Shown: positions 44,322 to 52,926 of the stretch, piece after piece
Layout of the letters: each line of letters begins with the position of its first letter
Position numbering within the stretch: the first letter of the stretch is position 1
Assembly: GCF_002093665.1 (NCBI RefSeq)
Contig: NZ_MRWE01000001.1
Span: forward strand, 62,001-126,000
Length of the DNA: 64,000 nucleotides
Source: Rouxiella badensis
GTDB taxonomy: Bacteria > Pseudomonadota > Gammaproteobacteria > Enterobacterales > Enterobacteriaceae
Reading direction: 5' to 3'
Notes under the pieces: generated by a model
The model's input: the letters and a program-made list of their open reading frames with translations, nothing else
Database searches by the model: none
Told to the model about the DNA's origin: nothing
Position numbers and translations under genes: made by a program

Positions 44322-45116
44322 TCATTCAGAGTAGCACTGTTCCAGTGCCGGGAAGCTACCGCCTTTGACAGCGGCAATGTAGCTTTTAACCGCGCCCTGG
44401 ATGTTTTCCTCTCCCCTCATGAAATTTTTCACGAATTTTGGTGCCTTGCCGGTGATGCTCAGGCCAAGCATATCGTGAAGAACCAGTACCTGCCCGTCGG
44501 TGCCGGGGCCGATGCCGATGACCGGTATTGAAACCGCCTCGCTTAGCGCTTTTCCGAGCGAAACCGGTACTGCCTCGACCAGAACCATCACCGCACCCGC
44601 CTGCTCAAACTTTTTCGCGGTTTCGATCAACGCTTCTGCTTGCTTGCTGTCACGACCCTGAACCTTAAATCCACCAAAGACGTTAACCGACTGCGGAGTG
44701 AGTCCAATGTGAGCACACACAGGTATGCCGTTGCGCGTCAGTTGATGCACCGTGTCACACAACCACTCCCCGCCCTCAATCTTGACCATCTGAGCACCCG
44801 CCTGCATCAGTTGCGCCGAGTTGTGCAGGGCTTGCTCTGGTGAGGAACAGGTCATGAAAGAAAGGTCGGCGATGATGAAGCCACCGTTGTTTCCGCGCTT
44901 TACACAGGTCGTGTGATAAACCATATCTTCCAGTCTGACCGGCAGGGTGCTGTCATGGCCCTGCAAAATCATTCCTAACGTATCGCCGATGAGGAGCATC
45001 TCAACACCCGCCGTGCTCAGCTCGTGGGCAAACGTGGCGTCGTAGCAGGTAAGCATGGTGATCTTTTCACCGCGCTGCTTGAGGTTTTTCAGGTATGTCA
45101 GAGTGATTGATGGCAT
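44322..45116 (-). CDS. panB: 3-Methyl-2-oxobutanoate hydroxymethyltransferase (PanB)
   Basis: This 264-residue enzyme makes ketopantoate from 2-oxoisovalerate and 5,10-methylene-THF in pantothenate synthesis. Family blocks are intact: [58 protein letters not shown] and [20 protein letters not shown]. The length matches E. coli PanB (264 aa). No panC is next to it, whereas panB and panC usually form a pair. Its place between a dead integrase and IS3 remnants suggests a second, acquired copy. Confidence 0.92.
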   Translation of the reverse strand: MPSITLTYLKNLKQRGEKITMLTCYDATFAHELSTAGVEMLLIGDTLGMILQGHDSTLPVRLEDMVYHTTCVKRGNNGGFIIADLSFMTCSSPEQALHNSAQLMQAGAQMVKIEGGEWLCDTVHQLTRNGIPVCAHIGLTPQSVNVFGGFKVQGRDSKQAEALIETAKKFEQAGAVMVLVEAVPVSLGKALSEAVSIPVIGIGPGTDGQVLVLHDMLGLSITGKAPKFVKNFMRGEENIQGAVKSYIAAVKGGSFPALEQCYSE

Positions 45117-45294
45117 GGTGTTCTCTGCTAACTCGTTGCATTAATAAAGGTGGTTGCGGGTGCGATAATACTGACTTTCGTAACGCTTAATTGTATTTCT
45201 CGATTTGCCAAATGCCTTCGAGCCCCGGCGTGCAGCAGCGCAGGTAGGGTACCTATTGCATGATATGTTGTTAATTATCCTGAATGGCCGCGCT

Positions 45295-45909
45295 TCAGAG
45301 AAACTGTTCTGCCAACAACAGAGCCGCAATAATAATCATCAGGCTGCCCGAAATCCGGCTGACATTCTGCGCCGCGCGTGGGCGCGTCCGAAGCACTGTG
45401 CCGGAGCCATAGCCCACAAGCAGGTAGACCACGCCGCAACTAATCATATGTACCAGCCCCAGCGCTATCATCTGCAGCGAAAGCGGCCAGGCGGCGTGGA
45501 CGTCGGTGAACTGTGGCAGCAGAGCCAGAAACAGCAGAAAGACCTTTGGATTAAGCCCGCTGATGCAAAAGCCCTTGAGCGCCCACTTCAGTCGCGAGCC
45601 GCTATCGTCACTCTGCCCCGCCGCCGGTGCGGGCGGGTGGCGGAGCATGCCTATGCCGATCCAGAGCAGATAGCCAGCCCCAGCTACGGTCAGGACGGTC
45701 AACACGCCCGGCACTCCCGTAATGACCGAGCCGACTCCCGCTGCCACTATGAGTGTTGCAACAAGATGGCCGCTCAGCATACCGGCAACTGCTGGTACAA
45801 CACGGCGTCCCTTGATGCCAGCTGAAATGGCGTAAGCCCAGTCAGCACCCGGTGTGATAACAAAAAGCGTGGAAACAGCCCAGAACGCGGCGAACATGCT
45901 CAATGACAT
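45295..45909 (-). CDS. LysE-family translocator
   Basis: This 204-residue inner-membrane exporter of the LysE/RhtB type has the N-terminal STLFVITPGADWAYAISAGI, GAGYLLWIGIGMLR, and GLNPKVFLLFLALLPQF, where the NPK motif is the family hallmark. About six membrane helices. Members export amino acids or homoserine lactones. It is divergent from the Lrp-family gene, the classical regulator-exporter arrangement. Confidence 0.88.
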   Translation of the reverse strand: MSLSMFAAFWAVSTLFVITPGADWAYAISAGIKGRRVVPAVAGMLSGHLVATLIVAAGVGSVITGVPGVLTVLTVAGAGYLLWIGIGMLRHPPAPAAGQSDDSGSRLKWALKGFCISGLNPKVFLLFLALLPQFTDVHAAWPLSLQMIALGLVHMISCGVVYLLVGYGSGTVLRTRPRAAQNVSRISGSLMIIIAALLLAEQFL

Positions 45910-46087
45910 GCGCCGTTATCCTTATTGACCCGACCTCTGACCTGCCCTTTATAAACGTCTGATACCTGCATATAGAGAAACCTTTACCTGAATATTTGCT
46001 TATAATTAAAGAAAGAATATCGCTTTTTATGCGGGATATGCTTTCATATTTAACTCAAAAATGTAAATAATCGGGAGGTTTTAATTA

Positions 46088-46540
46088 ATGGATAGGGCAG
46101 ACTGCAATATTATTGCTGAGCTTCAGCAGGACGGGAGGATTTCGCTCACTGACTTGGCAGAACGGGTTGGGATCAGCCTGTCATCCTGCCAGCGTCGTGT
46201 CAGAGCGCTTGAACAGGAAGGCGTGATCAGCGGCTACCGGGCGAATCTCGATCCGTCCCGATTCGGACTGAACTTTTCAGCCTTAGTCTTCGTTACCCTG
46301 CGCGAGGGAGATCGACAGACGGTCAGCGCCTTTGAGGCGACAGTAAAAGAGATACCGCAAATTATCCAGGCGCAGCGACTGTTTGGCGATCCGGATTATC
46401 TGCTTCACGTTATCACCCGGGACCTTCATGCTTTTCAGCAGTTGTATGATGAAAAACTCTCCGGTATGTCAGGCGTGCAGCGACTTACCTCAACGCTGGT
46501 TATGAAAACGGTCGTGAAAGATCGCGCGCTGCCTATCTGA
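46088..46540 (+). CDS. Lrp/AsnC-family transcriptional regulator
   Basis: This 150-residue regulator has an N-terminal HTH (IIAELQQDGRISLTDLAERV then GISLSSCQRRVRALEQEGVI) and a C-terminal RAM domain (FGDPDYLLHVITRDL). It is divergent from the LysE exporter with 178 bases between, so it probably controls that gene in response to an amino acid. The ATG is preceded by GGGAGG. Confidence 0.88.
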   Translation: MDRADCNIIAELQQDGRISLTDLAERVGISLSSCQRRVRALEQEGVISGYRANLDPSRFGLNFSALVFVTLREGDRQTVSAFEATVKEIPQIIQAQRLFGDPDYLLHVITRDLHAFQQLYDEKLSGMSGVQRLTSTLVMKTVVKDRALPI

Positions 46541-46871
46541 GGCGTTGCAGGACGTCAGATTCGATATCTTTAAAACGTTTTTTAGCGCGGAGAAACCGTT
46601 GTGCTGAGGATCTGTACAAAAGTCGAACTTCCGCTTCTGGCACACAGCAGACAAGCACGTGACGCTGAAGGTCTGCTGAGAGCGATGTATAGACTTTCAT
46701 ACCTGTTGAATTTGATGATAACGGGGAGATCCCAACTATCGAGTCAATCCTAAAAGCTAGGCCGCTAGCACGCCTTCTTACCTCATTTCTCCTCCAACTG
46801 TACACTTTGGTTATTTTATCCAGTGTCAGTAATCTTGACCTGCTCCCCGTTGATTAATACACCGTGATGTT
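46541..46871. other. Gap without a recognisable gene
   Basis: A minus-strand open frame covers part of it but has no family signature or ribosome site. The right end (TGACCCTGACCCC at about 46873) begins an IS3 remnant. Confidence 0.4.
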
Positions 46872-47220
46872 AGTGACCCTGACCCCGAATATGATCCAGT
46901 CATAATCAGGAATAACCGGCTTCATGTTGGTTGTGTCTTCTGGCAACCGGCAGACTTCTCAGCAAATTCTGACGGGGTCATCCAGCCCAGCGCAGAATGG
47001 GGACGCCTCTGGTTATAGTGTATGCGCCAGGCCTCGATTTTGCACCGTGCATCCTCCAAAGACATAAACCCGTTCTCGTTCAGACATTCCTGCCGTTGAA
47101 GGACTCCACCGTCGCGTTGTCCGTCGGTGTTCCCGGGCGTGACAAGTCGATTCTGATGCCTCTTTCGTACACCCATCTGTCCAGCATTTTCCCTACAAAT
47201 TCAGAACCATGATACCTATT
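46872..47220 (-). pseudogene. IS3-family remnant 1: end of orfB transposase
   Basis: On the minus strand the sequence reads YHGSEFVGKMLDRWVYERGI then SRPGTPTDNATVESFNGR, and after a small deletion/frameshift QECLNENGFMSLEDARCKIE, AWRIHYNQRRPHSALGWMTP and SEFAEKS. These are the last two catalytic blocks of an IS3 orfB transposase. The beginning is missing. The terminus GTGACCCTGACCCC recurs at 52795-52840. Confidence 0.82.
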
Positions 47221-47283
47221 TAGTGCATCCAGCTAGCGTTTAAGTCAGCTGTAAAGGACGTCTGAGCGCTATGCTATTCAGCA

Positions 47284-48039
47284 TTTCTGCCACTTATTTT
47301 GAACCCAAATTCTGCCCCACGCAGATCCCCAGGCATTCGCGGGTGTACAGGTCGATAACCGTCAGCAGGCGCAGTCGTCGCCCGTCAAACAACGCATCAG
47401 AGACAAAATCCATGCCCCAGACGTGATTCGGATACAGACCCTGAGGCTGCGGTTGCCAGCGCTGGGCCGATTTATTGCGGCGTGGCCGTTTGAGGCGCAA
47501 CGACAGACCCTGCTCACAGTAGAGGCGGTAGATTCTTTTGTGATTATCGCGCCAGCCTTCCCGCCAGAGCATCACGTGTACCCGGCGGTACCCGTAATGA
47601 ACCCGAATTTCGGTTATCTCACGGATGCGTAGCCGCAGTGCGCTGTCGTCGGCGACCACAGAACGATATCGAAACGAGCTGCGGCTGACCCGCAGCACAA
47701 AACAGACCTGTCTCTCACTGACACTGTAGCGGGCTTGCAAATCCCTGCCCCATTCGCGCAGGCATGCCAGCGTCAGTTCTTTTTTGCCAGCACGTCCTGC
47801 AGCATCGCCTTGTCAAGGCTCAGATCGGCAACCAGCCTCTTCAGCCGCAGATTTGCCTCTTCCAGTTGCCGCATATGCTTCAGCTCCGAAGGAGAAATGC
47901 CGCCGTATTTTTTACGCCACGTATAGAAAGTGGCACCCGAAATGCCCAGCTTGCGACAGACGTCCGGCACTGACGTACCCAGTTCAGCCTGCTTCAGGGC
48001 AAAAACAATCTGCTCTTCGGTGAATCGTGACTTTTTCAT
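47284..48039 (-). pseudogene. IS3-family remnant 2: orfA and the start of orfB
   Basis: orfA (47773-48039, 88 residues) is intact: MKKSRFTEEQIVFALKQAEL, the HTH KLGISGATFYTWRKKYGG and a leucine zipper, ending QDVLAKKN. orfB runs from about 47740 to 47294 (VSRSSFRYRSV, HYGYRRVHVMLWREGW, VWGMDFVSDALFDGRRLRLL, TRECLGICVGQNLG) and then breaks off at the join to remnant 1, losing about 35 residues. The catalytic core is therefore incomplete. Confidence 0.85.
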
Positions 48040-48114
48040 CGACACATCCTCCGTTCAGGGGAGTCAATATCATGCCGGAATTCTGTTTCTGAATGGCGCA
48101 GGATTTTGGGTCAG

Positions 48115-48304
48115 GGTTAAAACGACTTCGTGGATGCCGAAGCTATTTGTGAAGCTGCATCGTGTCCGTGAATCCCTGGTCTATTCACGCTGGCTGAATG
48201 AATACAACAGTAAGCGGCTCCATGAATCTCTGAATAACCTGACTCAGGAAGAATGCCTGCTGATGGCTGAGAAGACTGAAAACTCAAAAAGTGTGTGGAA
48301 TTAA
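48115..48304 (+). pseudogene. IS3-family remnant 3: C-terminal tail of a transposase, opposite strand
   Basis: The plus strand encodes YSRWLNEYNSKRLHESLNNL then TQEECLLMAEKTENSKSVWN and a stop. The W-N-YN-RPHESLNNLTPEE pattern is the end of an IS3 transposase of a different subgroup from remnants 1 and 2. Nothing upstream of it remains. Confidence 0.7.
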
Positions 48305-48600
48305 AACGAGTGTGCTTACAATCAGGGCTGCACTGAATGACGTTGAGAAAGACGCTTCTGGCTTTCGAAAGAAATGAATAAACTACAGAGCGGCGCGACC
48401 TAGGCCACGCGCGAATGTCACTGAAAAGATCTACAAACTTAAGTGGCGACACTTTTAAATTTGGACAAAAGGCAAAGAAATGCAAGAGGTGGCGCCTTAC
48501 ACTTATTATCCGGTTCCGGCGCTGTGGAATAAATGACCATTGAAGTTTCGAAACCGGAAAAATTCCTCGGAGCTTATCGACCAATTACCTCTTGGGCTGA
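48305..48600. other. Gap without a recognisable gene
   Basis: About 296 bases between IS3 remnant 3 and the DUF554 gene; no gene, terminator or repeat could be supported. Confidence 0.4.
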
Positions 48601-49320
48601 TTAAAAATGAATATAGCTGGTCCACAGATAGGAAATCGGCATCACCAATACTAGCGCAGGTAACATATTTGCTACCGGGAACAGCTTGATACCGCTAATA
48701 CGATAACCTGCGGCCAGCATCACCAGTCCGCCTGCCGCCGTAAAATCACCCATCATCGTGGGAGAAATCAGCGGCATGATAATACCGGCGGCGGCCACCA
48801 GGCAGAGCTGGATAATAAACTGTGGCACAGCTATCATAGCGACGGCATAACCCAGCGAGGTGGCGAAAATGGCGGCGGTAAAGAAATCCATGATGGTTTT
48901 AACCAGCAAAATCGATGGGCTACCGGTCATGCCTTCCGTCATCGCGCCAATAATGCCGGTGCCGCTGGCGCAAAACAGCACCAGTATGGCGACAAATTTC
49001 TCCTCAAATAACTCTGCGCTCATACCTTGCTTAGCAGGGGCTATTCGCTCAACCAGTTTTTTCGAAAATGCACCGAATTCACCAATCTTGCGTTCGAAGT
49101 AAATCAATTCGCCTATCGCCGCGCCAAGAATCAGCGCCAAAATTACCGCGGGCAGCGATTTGATTTTAACGATTAAAATAATGCCTAGACCAATCGAAGA
49201 AAGTCCAAAGGTTAAAGGCAGCGCGCAACGTAATCTTTCAGGTAAACGCGATCCCATGAAGGCGCCCGCCAGGCCGCCCAATACCACGGCGGCGCCATTA
49301 GCTATAGGCCCAATTAACAT
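48601..49320 (-). CDS. DUF554-family membrane protein
   Basis: This 239-residue membrane protein has about seven hydrophobic segments. GPIANGAAVVLGGLAGAFMG at the N-terminus and AGGLVMLAAGYRISGIKLFP followed by NMLPALVLVMP at the C-terminus are typical of DUF554 (YdfK-like) proteins, whose function is unknown. It is the third gene of a compact operon, 19 bases after the UbiX gene. Its position suggests a part in moving the aromatic acid or its product across the membrane; that is inference only. Confidence 0.8.
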   Translation of the reverse strand: MLIGPIANGAAVVLGGLAGAFMGSRLPERLRCALPLTFGLSSIGLGIILIVKIKSLPAVILALILGAAIGELIYFERKIGEFGAFSKKLVERIAPAKQGMSAELFEEKFVAILVLFCASGTGIIGAMTEGMTGSPSILLVKTIMDFFTAAIFATSLGYAVAMIAVPQFIIQLCLVAAAGIIMPLISPTMMGDFTAAGGLVMLAAGYRISGIKLFPVANMLPALVLVMPISYLWTSYIHF

Positions 49321-49339
49321 ATATACTCCTGATGAATGT

Positions 49340-49933
49340 TTAGTCTAAATTTTCTCTGGTCGTGTTATTTCTGTCGCCCCATCGCGGGAGGTCAGGCACG
49401 TCCAAATCAAACAAATCCAATGCGCGGCCTACGCTGTGCGTCACGATATCGTCGAGCGTTTCAGGGCGTTGATAGAAGGCCGGAACCGGCGGGAAAATAA
49501 TCCCGCCCATTTCAGTAATGCAACGCATATTGTTGATGTGAGAGAGATTTAAAGGCGTCTCTCGCACCATTAATACCAGCCGCTTGCGTTCTTTCAACAC
49601 CACGTCTGCGGCGCGAGTCAGCAGATTGTCGGTCAGGCTGTGCGCAATGGAACCTAAGGTATTCATTGAACACGGCGCGATCAGCATGCCGATCGTTTTA
49701 AACGATCCACTCGAAATCGTGGCGCCCAGATTGGTTATCGAGTGAATCTTGTCTGCCAGCGCGTTGACTTCCTGCCGCTGATAGTCGGTTTCCAGCGCGC
49801 GTGTAACTTCAGCTCCTCTGGACATCACCAGATGCACCTCGATGTCCATAGGTTTCAGCAATTGCAGGGCCTTAACACCATATTGAAAACCTGAGGCGCC
49901 GCTGATACCGATGATGATTCGCCGTGTTGTCAT
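49340..49933 (-). CDS. UbiX-family flavin prenyltransferase
   Basis: This 197-residue protein makes the prenylated FMN cofactor needed by UbiD-type decarboxylases. [20 protein letters not shown] is the N-terminal FMN-binding loop; [20 protein letters not shown] and the [13 protein letters not shown] block are family signatures. The length matches the PAD1/EcdB/KpdB group rather than a stray fragment. It starts 13 bases after the UbiD gene. Confidence 0.92.
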   Translation of the reverse strand: MTTRRIIIGISGASGFQYGVKALQLLKPMDIEVHLVMSRGAEVTRALETDYQRQEVNALADKIHSITNLGATISSGSFKTIGMLIAPCSMNTLGSIAHSLTDNLLTRAADVVLKERKRLVLMVRETPLNLSHINNMRCITEMGGIIFPPVPAFYQRPETLDDIVTHSVGRALDLFDLDVPDLPRWGDRNNTTRENLD

Positions 49934-49946
49934 GACTCTTTACCTA

Positions 49947-51446
49947 TTATTTGAAGTCTGGAAGGAAGCGTTTAACGTCAACCTTTTTGAATTTGGAACG
50001 CTCAAAGTGATGTTTGAGATGGAACGGCACCGTGCAGTCAAAAATCACTTTGCACGAGGTGCCGACCTGCAACAGATGCGGACTAAATTCCGGCGTTTGC
50101 GACGGGTCGAGCGGGTGACAGCGCACGCCCGGGATGTTAATGGTGTCGATGTCACCCTGAAAACGAGTCTGCATCGCCCACAGCACGTCGTCGGTATCAA
50201 ACAAATCAACATCTTCATCCACCAGAATGACGTGCTTCAATTCCGGAAACGCCGAGAAGGCAAGCAGCGCAGCCTGACGTTGGCGACCTTCATCATTAAT
50301 CGAAGATTTTTTAAATTGCAGCACGGCCAAAAGCTTGCCGCCGCCCGAGGTGTGGGCATAGACATTGAGTAAACGTCCCGGCATTGCGCGCTCGACCATG
50401 TCAAGAATGCTGGCTTCGGTCGGGATCCCGGCCAGATTGACGTGCTCGCCGCTTGGCCCCAGTGTGGTTTGCAGAATCGGGTTTTTGCGGTGAGTGATAG
50501 CTTTAATCTTGATGACAGGCAGCTCGTCTTTTGACTCGCCGGTATAGCCCGGAAACTCAGGCATCGCCTTACCGGTGTTGGTGTTTTGATCCTCGCGGAT
50601 ACGCACGTTTGGCAATAACTCGCCTTCGATTACTATCTCTGCATGGGCGATAGCTTTTTCGTTGATGGTAATGCCGTTAACCAGCTCTACCGGATAGCCA
50701 CGCAACGCACCCGCAACGTTCAATTCGTCATAACCTAGTGGCGTAGTCGGTGGTTCGAAGCAGGCGGCGATACTGATAGCAGGGTCTACGCCGATACTAA
50801 TCGAAATCGGTAGCGGTTTACCGGCGGCCTCGGCCTTTTGGCGGAAAGCGTCAATGTGACGGCCCGGCGTCAACCACATGGTCAACTCATCGCGGCTTTG
50901 TACACACAGGCGGTGAATGGTGATATTGGACTCGCCCGTTTCCGGGTCAGAGGCGTAGCACATGCCCATGGTGAAATAGGGACCTGCATCTTCTTCGGTA
51001 TTAGTAGGCGCGGGCAACAGTGTGCGCAGGTCAAAATCGGAGTCGCTGGCAAGATGAATAACTTCTTGGCACACGGCTTGGCCGCGTTCAATGGTGACTG
51101 GAGGGATCGGGTTTTGTACGGAATCCTTTAATAGAAAGCCCAGTTTTTCAGGTTTGCAGTTCAGCAGATGTCCAGTACGTTCGCGGGTCGACAGAATGCC
51201 GGTCACCACGCGCACTCCCGGATAACCTTTGACATTGTTAAACATCATCGCCGGTCCTTTACGGGTTGGACGCTCACAGGTACCGCCTGCGCCAACATAG
51301 CGATAAACGCCGGAGAGTTCTGCTTCTGGGTCAACTTCTACATTAGTTTCTACGAATTCGCCTGGTAAGGTTTGCAGGAAATCAATAGCTGAACGAAGAT
51401 CGTGAACGGGTGACTCTTTTTTAGAATGGGTTGTATTTTTCATCAT
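49947..51446 (-). CDS. UbiD-family aromatic acid decarboxylase (AroY/gallate-protocatechuate type)
   Basis: This 499-residue decarboxylase depends on prenyl-FMN. It aligns closely with Klebsiella AroY (protocatechuate decarboxylase, 502 aa): AELSGVYRYVGAGGTCERPT, GPAMMFNNVKGYPGVR, DFDLRTLLPAPTNTEEDAGP, TIHRLCVQSRDEL (an active-site arginine), EIVIEGELLPNVRIREDQ (active-site glutamate), LVDEDVDLFDTDDVLWAM and CKVIFDCTVPFHLKHHFERS. It should convert gallate, protocatechuate or 4-hydroxybenzoate to the matching phenol plus CO2. First gene of the operon, divergent from a LysR gene. Confidence 0.88.
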   Translation of the reverse strand: MMKNTTHSKKESPVHDLRSAIDFLQTLPGEFVETNVEVDPEAELSGVYRYVGAGGTCERPTRKGPAMMFNNVKGYPGVRVVTGILSTRERTGHLLNCKPEKLGFLLKDSVQNPIPPVTIERGQAVCQEVIHLASDSDFDLRTLLPAPTNTEEDAGPYFTMGMCYASDPETGESNITIHRLCVQSRDELTMWLTPGRHIDAFRQKAEAAGKPLPISISIGVDPAISIAACFEPPTTPLGYDELNVAGALRGYPVELVNGITINEKAIAHAEIVIEGELLPNVRIREDQNTNTGKAMPEFPGYTGESKDELPVIKIKAITHRKNPILQTTLGPSGEHVNLAGIPTEASILDMVERAMPGRLLNVYAHTSGGGKLLAVLQFKKSSINDEGRQRQAALLAFSAFPELKHVILVDEDVDLFDTDDVLWAMQTRFQGDIDTINIPGVRCHPLDPSQTPEFSPHLLQVGTSCKVIFDCTVPFHLKHHFERSKFKKVDVKRFLPDFK

Positions 51447-51774
51447 ATTTCTCAGGTAAGTTTAAATAACCGTGGTGCGGAATTTAAATTACGCCGATAG
51501 AAATAAATTAAAAAATACCGTTTTAGTCTACGTCTAGATCATAAAAGTTGGAATAAACTATTCTTTGGGCAGATAAGTAACACAGTATTAACGATAGCAG
51601 AGTTTAATCAAGAAACGTAATGAAAGGTATAGCGCGCTCTAAAAAATTTACTTTAAAAGGTAAAGGCTTTAATTATAATTACTGTAATCAGGGAAGAGGA
51701 TGCCATTTCAGCGGCATTCCAGCGTCATTATTTAATGACAGTATAGAATAAAAAGTCTTAGATCGGAGTCATCC
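51447..51774. promoter_or_regulatory. Divergent control region, decarboxylase operon and LysR gene
   Basis: This is 328 AT-rich bases with no gene. It must contain both promoters and presumably the LysR binding site; I could not pick out one convincing T-N11-A box. Confidence 0.45.
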
Positions 51775-52677
51775 ATGGATCTCAAAAGAATGCGCTACTT
51801 CTGTACCATCGTCGAGCAAGGCTCTATCAGCCATGCGGCGCGGGTATTGAACATGGCGCAGCCGCCGCTTAGCAAGCGCATGCAGGAGCTGGAAGCCGAG
51901 ATAGGCGCACCGCTTTTTGATCGCACTAACCGAGCGTTAATACCTACAGAGGCGGGAGTTTATCTTTATCAAAATGCTAAAGAGATCCTTAACAATATTG
52001 ATAATATCAGGCTGCAAACCTTATTAATCGCCAGTCGCAATAAAAAGATTATCAGAATTGGTATTTCCTATCTTTTCCTCTCCTACTTCAGCAGTTTTAT
52101 TCATAAGCTCAGCCAGCGCTATCCTGAAATAGAAATAAATATCTCGGTTGCCGACTCAAGTCATCTCGAGTTCTTACTGGTGCAGCGAATTATTGATATT
52201 GCGTTAATTCAAAAGCCGAAAATGACAAAAGCCTTTGATGTCATTGAAATGGGGCCAATGAAGCTTGTGGCGGTTATTGCCAAAAGTTTACTGCCCGAAA
52301 AGCCCAGGAAAAGTATTACCCTAGAAGCGCTGACGCGTTTTCCACTGGTGTTATTGCACCGCGCGGGCGGTAATGGCACTTTTGAAGTATTGATCGATAG
52401 CCTGCACAAATATGCCCATGAAATAAACGTGATCATGCAGGTTTCAGAGCCTCGCCTGATTATTGAACTGTTCAATCTTGGCGTCGAAGCTGCAACTTTA
52501 TTGCCTGCTTCCGAGGTCAATTCAAAAAATCTATATAACTATCATGTGGTTGATGTTGCCTCACCGCCCTCACTGTTTGTGCCGATGGTAGTGAGGCTTA
52601 CGCACGTTATCGGTAATCCAACTATTAATGAAATATGGGAGTGGGGTTTAGAATTGCAATCTAAAGGCAGCTTTTGA
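51775..52677 (+). CDS. LysR-family regulator of the decarboxylase operon
   Basis: This 300-residue LysR regulator has MDLKRMRYFCTIVEQGSISH and ARVLNMAQPPLSKRMQELEA, a standard LysR winged helix. The effector domain is IRIGISYLFLSYFSSF onward. It is divergent from the UbiD-UbiX-DUF554 operon, so activation of that operon by an aromatic acid is the natural inference. GATCGGAG precedes the ATG. The gene is noticeably more AT-rich than the backbone genes. Confidence 0.87.
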   Translation: MDLKRMRYFCTIVEQGSISHAARVLNMAQPPLSKRMQELEAEIGAPLFDRTNRALIPTEAGVYLYQNAKEILNNIDNIRLQTLLIASRNKKIIRIGISYLFLSYFSSFIHKLSQRYPEIEINISVADSSHLEFLLVQRIIDIALIQKPKMTKAFDVIEMGPMKLVAVIAKSLLPEKPRKSITLEALTRFPLVLLHRAGGNGTFEVLIDSLHKYAHEINVIMQVSEPRLIIELFNLGVEAATLLPASEVNSKNLYNYHVVDVASPPSLFVPMVVRLTHVIGNPTINEIWEWGLELQSKGSF

Positions 52678-52789
52678 ACTTCAATTTCTAGATCAAAATC
52701 ATGCGCTTCGCTTACTGCGCGGCGGCGCAGTAAGCCCAAAGAGGCGCAGTCTTTACTGAACCCCAGATCCTGGACAATTCCAGAATGTG

Positions 52790-52900
52790 GGGTGCAGTGA
52801 CCCTGACCCTGACCCTGACCCTGACCCTGACCCTGACCCCGTACATGATCCAGCCATAATCAGGAATAACCAGCTTCATTCTGGCTACCTGCCAATTTTT
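52790..52900 (-). repeat. IS3 end remnant with expanded hexamer repeat
   Basis: Seven perfect tandem copies of TGACCC (52798-52839) lead into CGTACATGATCCAGCCATAA and on to GGAATAACCAGCTTCATTCTGG. The same end without the expansion (two hexamers) is at about 46870-46930 in IS3 remnant 1. No transposase sequence remains here. Confidence 0.8.
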
Positions 52901-52926
52901 CAGTAAATTCGAAAAGGCATTTTTAG

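Noticed and set aside
45205-45825. Plus-strand frame opposite the LysE-family exporter
   Set aside because: Shadow frame without motifs; the minus-strand protein has the NPK hallmark and membrane helices.
46533-46805. Minus-strand frame of 90 codons after the Lrp gene
   Set aside because: Starts without a ribosome site, overlaps the end of the Lrp gene and has no recognisable motif.
52798-52839. Hexamer tandem repeat considered as a CRISPR or telomere-like element
   Set aside because: There are no spacers, the unit is 6 bases, and the same IS end with fewer units occurs at 46870.
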